NCBI RefSeq assembly: GCF_025602895.1
Contig: NW_026516204.1
Location: 248,001 to 312,000, forward strand
Source: Polychytrium aggregatum
Lineage: Eukaryota; Chytridiomycota; Chytridiomycetes; Polychytriales
Direction of reading: 5' to 3'
DNA: 64,000 bases
Positions 1 to 10,308 of this stretch are shown here, one piece after another. Position numbers and translations under genes: made by a program. Under the pieces are notes generated by a model. The model did not search any database and was not told where the DNA came from. It worked only from the letters and a program-made list of their open reading frames with translations. Numbering within the stretch: the first letter of the stretch is position 1; every line of letters begins with the position of its first letter.

Positions 1-128
1 CAGCAACTGTCGCTTCATCGGGATCGTGTTTTTGGTGGTGTTAGCGGCGCGATCGCTCAGCTGGGTCGTTGCATGTTCGGTGCTGCAACTGGATAGATCG
101 TGAGTGAAACGCGAGTGTATCTCGGGAA

Positions 129-1643
129 TCAGGGCCAAGAGCCAAGAGCCAAGAGACTGTTGATGGCACCTCCGTGACCATGGCCGGCGGACTGGCGATA
201 CCAAAAAAGAGCTGTGTCGATGTTCTTGGCGACACCCCAGCCATTGTGGTAGCAGTTGCCGATTGAGTACTCGCCGTATCGGTTACCCTGCTCGCCCGAC
301 TTGCGGAACCACTCGGCTGCCTTGGTGTCGTTCTTGGCGACTCCGGATCCAGAGCGGAAGCAGTCTCCAACCATCCATTGTCCGTATGAATTGCCTTGGT
401 CGGCAGACTTGCTGAAACATTCGAATGCCTTCTTAGGGTTTTCCTGTCTGCTCCAGCCGTTGAGGAAGCAGCAGCCAATCCAATATTGGCTGTCGCTGTG
501 GCCTTCGTTGGCAAGCTGCTCAAAGATGCACGCAGCCATCTCTGCGTTCGCTGCCGTTCCGAATCCGTTGATCAAACACACGGCCACGAGGTGCTTGCAG
601 AGCCAGTCTCGCTCCGATCCCAGCTGGCACAGCTCAAAGAACTTGCGGGATTCGAGCGAATCGGATTGGGAGAATACAAAAGCGGCAAGACAGTTGTCTT
701 CCCCAAGCTCGAACTCATCCGATTCGTTGTCACGGATGATCTTGATTCCCTTCTGCTCGTCTCGTTCGGTACCCCGGCCAAGGTAATGCATCCATCCGAC
801 CATGTGGGTGGCGATGGTCTTGATGACTGGGTTGGTGGACTGGGTGCTGACTTCCTGCCAATGGTGCACGGCATCGACATTGCTCTGTGGGATGCCATAG
901 TTGATAAACGGGAGCCATCCTCGAAGAAACAAGACATGGAGTGAGCCATCGCCGTTCCCTTGATGGGCAGCCTTGGAATACCACTTGGAGGCTGCGGTAC
1001 TGTCCTGCTCGACCCCAAGGCCGCTGTCGTAGCATCGACCAAGGCTGATCTGAGCTTGAAGGATACCCCTGTTCGCAAGACTGCAATACAGTTCGACAGC
1101 CTTGGTGGAATCTTGGTCGACTCCGTGGCCGTTTTGATAACATTTCGCCAGATGGAACTGGGCCATTGGATGGCTTGAGTTTGCAGCAGTTTCGAGAAGG
1201 TCAAAGACTCTCCGACTCTTGGCCTCCACACGGAGCGGCCTCATTCCACCACGATCGATCTCGACTTGGAGAATCCTTGCCAGGAGATATGAGGCAGCGG
1301 CATTGTCCCAGCTGGACTGATTCTCAAGCCAGGATCGATCGGCTTCAGCCTGATCCTTGCAGTGAAGCGAGAGGGAGATCTGGTCGCTCGGGGTGAGGAC
1401 GATTCGGGGTGATCTGTCAGGACGACACAGGCCTGCCTTCCTGCACCAGCTGTGTAAACGAGCCACCTTGGAGCTCAGGAGAGGATGGGCTCGTTTGCAC
1501 ACCCGCAGGAGGGTCTTGATGGTGGCCAGGTCGAGGGCAAGCTGGAAGCACTCGTTGAAGCAGACGATGGTGAAGATGTCTGGGCTGTGGTCGTTGGTGG
1601 CCAGTCGAGCCATGTCTGAGGAGATACGGACACTGGCAGCCAT
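129..1643 (-). CDS. Sel1-repeat protein, copy A (504 aa)
   Basis: No intron is needed. The N-terminal ~70 residues (DIFTIVCFNEC, then TLLRVCKRAHPLL) resemble an F-box-like helical module; that is an inference. The rest is a run of Sel1/TPR-like repeats recognisable by the pattern A..LG.CY..G.GV..D...A..WY.KAA..G (for example the unit beginning AQFHLAKCYQNGHGV). Sel1 repeats form alpha-solenoid scaffolds for protein-protein contacts, often in ERAD or signalling; no catalytic motif is seen. The first in-frame ATG is at 1643; an upstream in-frame TTG is not used. Residues up to about LANEGH are almost identical to the divergent neighbour at 2056; the last ~120 residues (Sel1 units ending LLALGSWP) are different, so the pair shares a body but has separate C-termini. 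The substrate or partner is unknown. Confidence 0.8.
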   Translation of the reverse strand: MAASVRISSDMARLATNDHSPDIFTIVCFNECFQLALDLATIKTLLRVCKRAHPLLSSKVARLHSWCRKAGLCRPDRSPRIVLTPSDQISLSLHCKDQAEADRSWLENQSSWDNAAASYLLARILQVEIDRGGMRPLRVEAKSRRVFDLLETAANSSHPMAQFHLAKCYQNGHGVDQDSTKAVELYCSLANRGILQAQISLGRCYDSGLGVEQDSTAASKWYSKAAHQGNGDGSLHVLFLRGWLPFINYGIPQSNVDAVHHWQEVSTQSTNPVIKTIATHMVGWMHYLGRGTERDEQKGIKIIRDNESDEFELGEDNCLAAFVFSQSDSLESRKFFELCQLGSERDWLCKHLVAVCLINGFGTAANAEMAACIFEQLANEGHSDSQYWIGCCFLNGWSRQENPKKAFECFSKSADQGNSYGQWMVGDCFRSGSGVAKNDTKAAEWFRKSGEQGNRYGEYSIGNCYHNGWGVAKNIDTALFWYRQSAGHGHGGAINSLLALGSWP

Positions 1644-1696
1644 GATGCGTCGATGTGGGTATGAGATGCGAGGATGAAAGGCCAAGCCGGCCCAAG

Positions 1697-1795
1697 CAAA
1701 GTGACAAAGTCAAGGAATCGAAATGGTGGCGGAGCCGGGGCACATGATCATGGTGTGCAGGTCAATCACAGAGACCGAGTGTCGAACTGGCTTGG
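1697..1795 (+). mobile_element. Relic of Fanzor 3' coding end (forward)
   Basis: The stretch with ACATGATCATGGTGTGCAGG aligns with the Fanzor segment at about 36575-36660 that encodes NMITVCRSIVEIGER. In the relic the same frame reads roughly MIMVCRSITETE. About three quarters of bases match, differences are mostly transitions, and the frame is damaged on both sides. It is a decayed fragment, not a gene. Confidence 0.6.
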
Positions 1796-1861
1796 ATGTT
1801 GTCGCATCGATTGAATTTGGCTCGTTGAGCGGAGGCTGCAAAGACAATAGCCCATAGCCCA

Positions 1862-1965
1862 TATGTAGGCGTAGTATGAGATGGACCAAGCCACAAGAAA
1901 TAGACCGGATCACTTTGGCGGCCTCTGAGTGAAGACACTGGGCCGCTCTCGGGTCTCCTCCATCA
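1862..1965 (-). mobile_element. Relic of Fanzor stop codon and 3' tail (reverse)
   Basis: Plus-strand bases from GTAGTATGAGATGG through GCCGCTCTCGGG match 45209-45305 of Fanzor transposon copy 2. On the minus strand they read ERPSVFTQRPPK-stop, against GERPAVFTRRLPK-stop of the intact Fanzor, followed by the matching 3' untranslated tail. It lies opposite in orientation to the neighbouring fragment at 1697-1795, so the spacer between the Sel1 genes holds two oppositely oriented pieces of the same element end. Confidence 0.75.
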
Positions 1966-2055
1966 TCTCCATTCGCCCTCGCAGAATCCACTTTCCTCTC
2001 ATCCTCCAAAAGCTTCGCCCCACCCCTTTAGCCGTCCCTCTCCTTCGTCGTCTAC

Positions 2056-3558
2056 ATGGCCAGCAGCAGCACTTCTGATACGACCGGGTCAGCCCTCATG
2101 TATCCCGACATCTTCACCATCGTCTGCTTCAACGAGTGCTTCCAGCTTGCCCTCGACCTGGCCACCATCAAGACCCTCCTGCGGGTGTGCAAACGAGCCC
2201 ATCCTCTCCTGAGCTCCAAGGTGGCTCGTTTACACAGCTGGTGCAGGAAGGCAGGCCTGTGTCGTCCTGACAGATCACCCCGAATCGTCCTCACCCCGAG
2301 CGACCAGATCTCCCTCTCGCTTCACTGCAAGGATCAGGCTGAAGCCGATCGATCCTGGCTTGAGAATCAGTCCAGCTGGGACAATGCCGCTGCCTCATAT
2401 CTCCTGGCAAGGATTCTCCAAGTCGAGATCGATCGTGGTGGAATGAGGCCGCTCCGTGTGGAGGCCAAGAGTCGGAGAGTCTTTGACCTTCTCGAAACTG
2501 CTGCAAACTCAAGCCATCCAATGGCCCAGTTCCATCTGGCGAAATGTTATCAAAACGGCCACGGAGTCGACCAAGATTCCACCAAGGCTGTCGAACTGTA
2601 TTGCAGTCTTGCGAACAGGGGTATCCTTCAAGCTCAGATCAGCCTTGGTCGATGCTACGACAGCGGCCTTGGGGTCGAGCAGGACAGTACCGCAGCCTCC
2701 AAGTGGTATTCCAAGGCTGCCCATCAAGGGAACGGCGATGGCTCACTCCATGTCTTGTTTCTTCGAGGATGGCTCCCGTTTATCAACTATGGCATCCCAC
2801 AGAGCAATGTCGATGCCGTGCACCATTGGCAGGAAGTCAGCACCCAGTCCACCAACCCAGTCGTCAAGCCCATCGCCACCCACATGGTCGGATGGATGCA
2901 TTACCTTGGCCGGGGTACCGAACGAGACGAGCAGAAGGGAATCAAAATCATCCGTGACAACGAATCGGATGAGTTCGAGCTTGGGGAAGACAACTGTCTT
3001 GCCGCTTTTGTATTCTCCCAATCCGATTCGCTCGAATCCCGCAAGTTCTTTGAGCTGTGCCAGCTGGGATCGGAGCGAGACTGGCTCTGCAAGCACCTCG
3101 TGGCCGTGTGTTTGATCAACGGATTCGGAACGGCAGCGAACGCAGAGATGGCTGCGTGCATCTTTGAGCAGCTTGCCAACGAAGGCCATGGCGACAGCCA
3201 GTTCAGGCTGGGGATGTGCTATCGGTATGGCTGGGGCGCACGGAAAAGTTACTCAAGGGCAATTCGGTGGTTCCGCAAGGCAGCCGACCTGGGGAACTCG
3301 TATGCACCGTGGATGGCCGGCCAGTGCTATCATTACGGATACGGAGTCACCACGAACTACGAAAAGGCAGCCAAGTGGTACCGCAGGTCCGCCAAGCGGG
3401 GCAACCGATATGGACAGTGGCAACTCGGCTACTGTTACAAGGATGGATTTGGCGTCAAGAGCGACATCGACAAGGCAAAATACTGGTACCGCAAGGCAGC
3501 CGACCAAGACTTTGATATCCCCGCCATCTCACTCAGAGAGCTTGAAAATGTACGCTAA
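2056..3558 (+). CDS. Sel1-repeat protein, copy B (500 aa)
   Basis: Divergently transcribed partner of the gene at 129-1643. After a private N-terminus (MASSSTSDTTGSALMY) the protein is the same F-box-like segment and Sel1 repeats as copy A, with only a few substitutions (for example VVKPIATHM instead of VIKTIATHM), up to LANEGH near 3185. The C-terminal Sel1 units after that point (FRLGMCYRYGWGARKSY onward, ending ISLRELENVR) are unrelated in detail to copy A. One uninterrupted reading frame starts at a clear ATG (2056). The family acts as a scaffold; no enzymatic residues are visible. The near-identity of the shared part implies very recent duplication or continuing gene conversion. Confidence 0.8.
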   Translation: MASSSTSDTTGSALMYPDIFTIVCFNECFQLALDLATIKTLLRVCKRAHPLLSSKVARLHSWCRKAGLCRPDRSPRIVLTPSDQISLSLHCKDQAEADRSWLENQSSWDNAAASYLLARILQVEIDRGGMRPLRVEAKSRRVFDLLETAANSSHPMAQFHLAKCYQNGHGVDQDSTKAVELYCSLANRGILQAQISLGRCYDSGLGVEQDSTAASKWYSKAAHQGNGDGSLHVLFLRGWLPFINYGIPQSNVDAVHHWQEVSTQSTNPVVKPIATHMVGWMHYLGRGTERDEQKGIKIIRDNESDEFELGEDNCLAAFVFSQSDSLESRKFFELCQLGSERDWLCKHLVAVCLINGFGTAANAEMAACIFEQLANEGHGDSQFRLGMCYRYGWGARKSYSRAIRWFRKAADLGNSYAPWMAGQCYHYGYGVTTNYEKAAKWYRRSAKRGNRYGQWQLGYCYKDGFGVKSDIDKAKYWYRKAADQDFDIPAISLRELENVR

Positions 3559-4199
3559 TCTGCAGTCCATGTGCTGCTATCGAACAAACAAGCAAGTGAA
3601 GCGTTTCATCCATTGCAAGCGCCCGAATGTCCACATCCAATGAACCTTCAGCGTGACACTCGCGAAGCGGCGATAGCTGAATGGAATTGTGTTTGACGCT
3701 CAATACATTCAATTCAGCCAATATAGAACACCGTGCTGCCCATTAAAATCGCTGATCTTGATCAACCGAGAGTGGCATCGAATGGCTCGACAGCGAATGC
3801 TCGGCCGGCTATGGCCAGTGATGTTGTCGCACGCCTTGATTCCTGACACTCTCTGGAGAACACTGCGGCTGTTGATCAAGTAGAAATGTATTATCTCAGC
3901 CAATCCCACGAGGGAGTTGAGATTTCTTCTGGAAAGAAAAGCGAAAGGACAGAGCATGTTGCGCAAGTGCCAGTGGTTATTCCTCAAGAGCGCATTGGCC
4001 GTTTCTGAGCAAGGCACTCGCCAACCGAGAAGCAACGGAACATATGTCACCAAACAACAAATCAAACCCGGCAAAGTGAAATTGAAGGATAGCAAAGAGA
4101 GACGAGGACTAGTTCGCTGGCTTTCTCAAGAGCAGCTCAAGGGCACACTCCGTCAAGGCGCTCGTGTCGGGCAAACTGGCTTGCTGGATGCGGTGCGGA
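3559..4199. other. Intergenic, no gene seen
   Basis: Between the 3' ends of the Sel1 gene and the P450 gene. Base composition is less GC-rich than the genes. Only short, low-complexity open frames are present. I see no repeat, RNA gene or recognisable motif. Confidence 0.5.
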
Positions 4200-7100
4200 T
4201 TAGCCCCAGACATCGACGACGTAGCGGCCAGCCTCGGCCAGGGCAGCAATGTACTGCTCGGCTCGTTCCTTGCCGCGGCCATCGAAGCGCTCGACAATCT
4301 TGACGAAGCTCTCGCGGACGGCCGTGCCCAGAGCAGTGCTGCCGCAGAGGAGGATATGGGCTCCGCGCGAGCTGATGCCGGTCCAGAGCTGCTCGGCCAG
4401 ATCGGTCTTGTTGACGATCAGCGTCTGGACGTACTCCTTCTGGCCGCCGAAGCGAGAGAAGGCGTACTCGAGGCGGGTCAGCACGCCCGACTCGAGGTGG
4501 GCCTGCAGCTCGCTCGAGTAGAGGGCGTCCTGGTCGGGATGGCGGCAGCCAAAGATGAGGGTGGCCTCGCCGAGCTCGACGCCTTTCTGCTTGAGGCCCT
4601 TGCGCTCCTCGAGGAAGGACCGCATGGGGGCAAAGCCTGGGAGGAACAGCGGCAGTCAGTGATTTGATCTGGTCGGTGGTGCCGAATCACTCAGGAGGCG
4701 CGATTCTCAGTTTGGTCCACAGCCATCCTGCTTGGCAGGGCATGTCAAATCCGACAACCCACAAGCACACCGGACACATCCTCACCCACCCAAGACACCA
4801 CTACTCTATCCGATCGCTCCATCTGATCACCCCGTCCTCGTTGCGTGTCTCCCAGACAAGTCGTACCAGTGCCGGCGCAGACCAGGACAATGGGAGCCTT
4901 GGGATCCTCGGGCAGCTTGAACGCCGAGCCGTGAGGACGAATGTGGCCAAGGAGAGGGCCGCCGACCTCGAGTCCAGCGAGGAAGTTGGAGGACAGGCCC
5001 TTGTACACCACAGACTGGCCCTTCAGGTCGTGGTGCTCCTCGTTCAGCACGCCGATGCAGAGCTCGACCGTGGTTGGGGTGATGAGGTTGCTCGATGCGA
5101 TGCTGTACAGTCTGGGCTTCTGGAGAGGAACATTCTGGAATATTCGCACAGTGGTCAGTGGTCAGTATTGGCAGCCAGCACCAGCCATCGTCGACAGCTA
5201 TCACCCAGACGTTGCTGTATCTGCTCTGGGCCACTGCTTGGCCACTGCTTTGGATCGCAGTCTGTGCTCAACTCAGTTCAACATGGTTCGTGAGGGACCC
5301 ACCTCGAGGAACTGGCCAAGAGGGATGCGAAGGCTCTTGAAGCGCTCGATCACGTCGGCGATGGAGGCCTTGGTCTTGGCAATCTGCTCGGTGTAGGCTC
5401 GGAGCGAGGCCTCGTCCGTGCCGGCGAGCAGCAGGAGGGCGTTCTTCTCGGGGGGACACTCGGTGCAGCCCGACAGGAACTTGAGGAAGTTGCGAGTCGG
5501 GGCAGTTCGAATGTCGACGCCGTTGAAAACGTAGCGAAGGGGGATCTCAGTGTCAAAGATCTGCAGCTCGCGCTTGGCAATCGAGTTGGTGTTGGACAGC
5601 TTGACGATCTCGTCGATGCCGTGGCCAGGCCAAGTCCAGACTGGGCAGGATTCTGCGAACATCCTCCTCGGTGTTGCGGGGATACACCTCAAAGTGGTCA
5701 CCGGCAGTGTACTTGTTGGTTTCGGAGGCGGGAATCTGTATGCAGCGATTGCGCCATTGTCAGTGGTCAGAATCAGACTCACCATCGTTCATCGTGGGGG
5801 TGCGTTGGGCCATGGATCACCGTCGTCAACATATCTGCTGCATTGCCTGTTATCCATACTCACCTCCAACACGATCGACCAAGCATCCTTGACGGCGCCG
5901 GGTTTGGTAAGCAGGGTCTTGCTCTTGACAATGTATCGGAAGCGGCCCAAGTGGCTGCTGATATTGTTGTCAGAGTTTTGGAAGTTCTGCAGGAACGCAT
6001 CGGTAGCTTTGCCAGCCCAGGTGACTTCGATGCTGTTGGAGGCGGGCGAGGGGTCGACGACGTTGCTGGCATCTGATCCAGAGATCTTGAAGGTGTAGGC
6101 AACGCTGGCCCAGAAGAGGCTGGTCCACTTGAGCGTGTCGGTGTCAAAGTCGCCATCCTGCGCGAGAGACAGAGAATGGGTGCGAGAGCAATCAGGGGTA
6201 TGTCGCTCGTCAGATGCCCATCGTGGATGACTGTCACGATGCAGCATCTATCGGTGTGCCATCAACAAAGGACTGTCGATACCCGCACAGCCGAGTTGCA
6301 CCCCATAAGCCAACCACATACCACATCGCCGGCACCGCGCTCCAGGAGAGGAGTGGCGCCAAGGTTGACGAGGGAGGTCTCGACAAAACGAGGAAAGTCC
6401 TGGTAGGTCTTCCACTGCTTGTTTCCAACGCCATAGATGGCAAAGATGGTGTCCTTGAGGGAACTCTGTCCCTGGGCAGAAATCCACTTGGCAAACTTTT
6501 TGGCATTGTCGGGTGGGTTGCCTGGGAGCACCGGAGGGTCACAGAGCTGTGATTAGCTGTCTCTGGGAGATACCGACAGGATGGGCCGGGGAACGGCGGC
6601 TTACCATTGTAGGTCGAGGTCGCGACGATGACAAACTTGAAGCCAAAGAGCTTCTCGTTGGCATAGGTATCGAGAGAAGCGACAGTGGGCTTGAAGCCCA
6701 GCTTGACGGCCGAGTCGGCAATGTTGCGGGCGACCTGGGACAGGAGGCAGTCAGACACTCGGCATACGCATATCGTTGTGCCGCAGATCACGGAGCGAGC
6801 AAGGGGACAACTTACGTCCTCGCTGGTGCCCATGTTGGTGCCGAACAGCACGAGGACCTCGCCAACATCGAGTCGATCGGCCTCGGATTGGATAACAAAG
6901 CTGCGGTTGGAGCTGGCGGGTTTGGCAGTATCCAGATCCAGAGTAACTTTGGGAGAAGGAGCCGGGGCACTGGCAGGAGCAGGGGGCAGGAGCAGGGGCC
7001 TTGGTGAGGTCGATAGGGTCCGGGCTCGCTGAGGTGGACGCGAATTCCATGAGGACGAAGGGCCAGCTTGACCTGAAGGACAGGCTCGGCGTCATCGGAA

Positions 7101-10100
7101 ATCGTGAACTTGAAGTTGTGCAGGAGATGGGCAATCACAATTCTGGCTTCGATCAGGGCGAATTGAGAGCCAATGCAGGCACGAGGACTGGAGTGGCAAG
7201 AGAGCGAGCATGGCGATGTGGATCAATCAGCAGGTGCGCCATTGAGCCAGTTGCCAACACACCTTGCTCGCCCAGTCAGAGATCTACTCAACCAACCAGT
7301 TGCTCTATCGATTAGGCAGCCCAGCCTCAGCAATTCACGTCTTGCATTCCTGCACACCCCTGCACATCCACACAGGCATGGCTAATAGACACACTGAGGT
7401 ACCAAGGTGGGAGCGGAACTACTGCGAGGTACTTACCCAGTTCCAAAGGCAATGTACGAGTACTGAGGACGCTTGGACTCGTTCTGGGGCAGGAAGTTGT
7501 CGGGGTTGAACACCTCGGGATTGGCGCCCCAGACAGCCTGATTGCGGTGGGTGTTGATGGTGTGGAAGAGAATGGAGGTATCCTCTGCACGGATCGGGAT
7601 AGGGAACCTTGTTAGTCGCAAGGAAAACTTCATTCATGTACAAGCCAGTGAGCCATGGGCGAATGCGATATGGACCTAGTGGTGATCCAGCCACACGAAC
7701 TTACTCTTGATGAGGTAGGGTCCGACAAATGTATCTCGAGTGCATTGTTTGGTGAAAACTGTTGCAGAGCGCCAAGCTGATCAGTTGCATAATACAATCG
7801 TATTACCCGGCAGCATCTTGATTGACGTATCTGTCGCAACCAAAACTGTCTTGCTCATATGATTGCACGAACGATGCAATGTAGGGACGTACGAGGAGCA
7901 GAAGAATACACGCGCAGTGTCTCCTTGAGAACGGCAAGGGTGTACTTGAGCTCGCCGACAGACTTCTCGTCAATGTTGCCATTGCCCTTGGCAAACACAG
8001 TCTCGATTTCATAGCGGAGCTTTTGCTCAACCTCGGGATGGGTGGCGATCATGTAGATAGTCCAAGCCAGCAGACTGGATGTGGTTTCATGACCTAGTGA
8101 GTGAGTGAGTGAGTGAGTGAGTGAGTGAGTGAGTGAGTGAGTGAGTGAGTGAGTGAGAGTGAGTGAGAACTGCTGTGACCTATTCGGCGCCATAGCAGAG
8201 ATCACGAAAAGCACGTACCGGCAATCATAAAAGTGACGATCTGGAAGGCAATGTTCTCCTCAGATAGCTTGAGACCGGTTTCTGGGTCCTCGGTCTTGAG
8301 CATGCGCGAGCACATATCCGAGTACTTGTCGGGATCGGCCTGGTGTTCCTTGATCACCTCGTTGACGGTTGACATGATGAAGGTGACGGCCTCTTGAACC
8401 TTCTGTTCCTTGTTGCCACCGGTGAACCAGTCGATTCCATCGGCGATACCCGAGAGCGGGCCGAGTTTGTTCTTGGTCATGGCATACTCAAACAGGAAGA
8501 CCATGTGCTTAACCTGGGTAAGAGCATCCGTGGCAGGTGAGAGATTCAGGAGTGGTTGGGTTCCAGTCGGTATGCAAGTGATCCCATGGAGGATGCCGGT
8601 GCACTCGTTCGAGAATACACAGGTCCAGAATGAACAGGTGGTGACTTACGAAGGGGTGCTGCTCAGCGCTGGAGATGGAGTTGAGCTCGTACGAGAAGCC
8701 AAAGAGAGAGACAATGTCCAAGGTAACTGCAGCGGCAGCGGTGGCGTTAGCATTCTGAATGACCATCACCAGCGACCGATATCGCCATCACAGCGGCCTT
8801 GCTCCGTCATATGGACACAATTTTCACAAGTCTCGGAGCGATGCACCAGATACGGCGGATGCACGATACGTACCTTTGGACATCCACTCGGAGATATCAA
8901 AGGTCTCGTCCTTCTCAAGGAAACGGGTGCGGAAAGCTTCGACCAGCAACTTGGTCTGCTGGTTCATAAGCGGAACCGCGGAACCCAGCGATTTGACAGA
9001 GAACGCCGGGAGCAAGATACGATGGGCCATGCCCCAAACCGGGTCGTCGTCATTGGCGGTAAACAAGCCGTTGCCAGTAACTGGCTTGAGATAATGAAGG
9101 GGGCCGGCGTTGGTGAACTTGCCAAAGCAATCCTCCTGTTTCATGATCTCCTCGATCAAGTAGGGATCGGAAACCACGACGGCAGGACGAGGACCCAGAG
9201 AAACGGGAAAAAAGTGGCCGTATTTCTGTCGGAGGCAAGCAGCATGCGTTGGCGTCATTAGCAAACTCTCGATGCGGCGGCGTCATCGGCATATGATATG
9301 ATAGATCAGTGCTTCGTGGTCGGACGGGAGCATCGGCACTGGTACCGACAGCCAGCTCGACCAGATCACTGGAACAGGACAAGGCTTTGAATACTGCCGC
9401 ATGCAGTTTGGTACTGCGACCAAAGAGCAAGAAGCAAATAACTGTCGCCCTCAAGCTAGTCTATGTGATTGCGCCAAGGACCGAGCAGCCTCGGCATACT
9501 AACATGGTTCAGATCGATCATGGCCAAAGCGGGGGCCGGAAGCAGGTCCAGCACATTGCCTGAAAAGAAGAGAGGAGATGTGTGGTGTGAGATTGAAGCT
9601 TGAGCAGATGGCCGCTAGAATATCAACCAGAAGGTGCGACATGAAGCCGACGAGCAGGCAAGAAGTTTACCAAGGATCGGCTTGGGAGGGGGTCCTGCGA
9701 AAATCCGTGAAATGCAAGTTAGTGCTGAGCAAATCCAGACCCACATCCGAGTATCAATCACCATCCAGATCGGCGATCTAGTTCGCACAGGGGCTGAAAG
9801 CTGCTGGGAGGGGGTGGCGAGTCATTGCAGCCTTCCCACGACACACGCGTCGGAAGCAGATATGGGCAGAGTTCGGGCAGGACGGAGACAGAATGCGGAC
9901 AGGAGGCAGAGAGGGTGAGCGATACACACCCGGAGGCAGGGGCAGCTGGTGGCGACCAGGAGATCCGCTGGCAAACCAGAGGTTGCTGGCCTTGAGATCA
10001 GAGACCCGGTCGGCTTGGTTGTCGAGTGCAGACTTGAGCAGCAGGCTCGGGTCAACGGGATAGGGCGTCAAGCGCGGGTTTGCGATGCCAAACTCGGTCT

Positions 10101-10308
10101 CGATGCACTGCAAGAGCGAGGTGAGATCGTGGAAGATGCGTGCGCCAGAGTACCCCAAAGCGGGCTTTTCGCCTTGGGTTTGGGCTTGAGCTTGGGCCTG
10201 GTGTGGGAAGGTGGGAGGAGCAACGCCCTCGGAGCCAACGTCGATCAGGATCGACTGGCTCGGGAGGTTGTTGTTGATGATGGCGACATAAACAGGGGAG
10301 GCGGACAT
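4200..10308 (-). CDS. Self-sufficient cytochrome P450:P450-reductase fusion, CYP505/P450foxy-like
   Basis: One polypeptide joining a P450 hydroxylase to its FMN/FAD/NADPH reductase, as in fungal P450foxy and bacterial P450BM3, which hydroxylate fatty acids near the omega end. Exons deduced: 10308-9930, 9694-9671 (24 bp), 9559-9504, 9225-8874, 8726-8650, 8513-8219, 8093-7893, 7758-7705, 7584-7437, 7187-~7000, ~6990-6816, 6734-6605, 6521-6322, 6157-5864, 5735-5303, 5134-4867, 4636-4200. Visible motifs: LPPGPPPKPILGN at the start of the P450 domain; I-helix AGHETTS across 8219/8093; heme loop FGTGPRACIG (Cys codon 7175-7177); FMN loop FGTNMGTSED; FAD motif RLYS; C-terminal VDVWG. A 126-residue N-terminal extension of unknown role precedes the P450. 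Two places do not stay in frame: the linker near 6990-7040 (an intron may explain it) and about 5630 in the FAD domain, where one base appears extra or missing. Start chosen at an ATG with a good ACC context. Confidence 0.85.
8097..8167. repeat. (GTGA)n microsatellite in a P450 intron
   Basis: About seventeen GTGA units lie within the intron 8218-8094 of the P450 fusion gene, immediately upstream of its CTAG acceptor on the minus strand. They would read as a pyrimidine-containing TCAC tract in the pre-mRNA. Confidence 0.9.

Larger units (their letters stand above)
488..3200. repeat. Inverted duplication, ~1.1-kb arms (488-1583 and 2104-3200)
   Basis: The minus-strand reading of 1583 down to about 488 matches the plus strand from about 2104 to 3200 almost base for base (only a handful of differences noticed by eye). 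The arms encode the common part of the two Sel1 proteins and are separated by ~520 bp of unrelated spacer. The duplication breaks inside both genes at the 3' side, giving each copy a different C-terminal repeat set. Confidence 0.85.

Noticed and set aside
256-944. Several open frames opposite the Sel1 genes
   Set aside because: Mirror frames of the Sel1 coding sequence; also duplicated in the inverted arm, as shadows would be.
8097-8167. Tetranucleotide array considered as a CRISPR-like or regulatory array
   Set aside because: Simple microsatellite inside an intron; no spacers.
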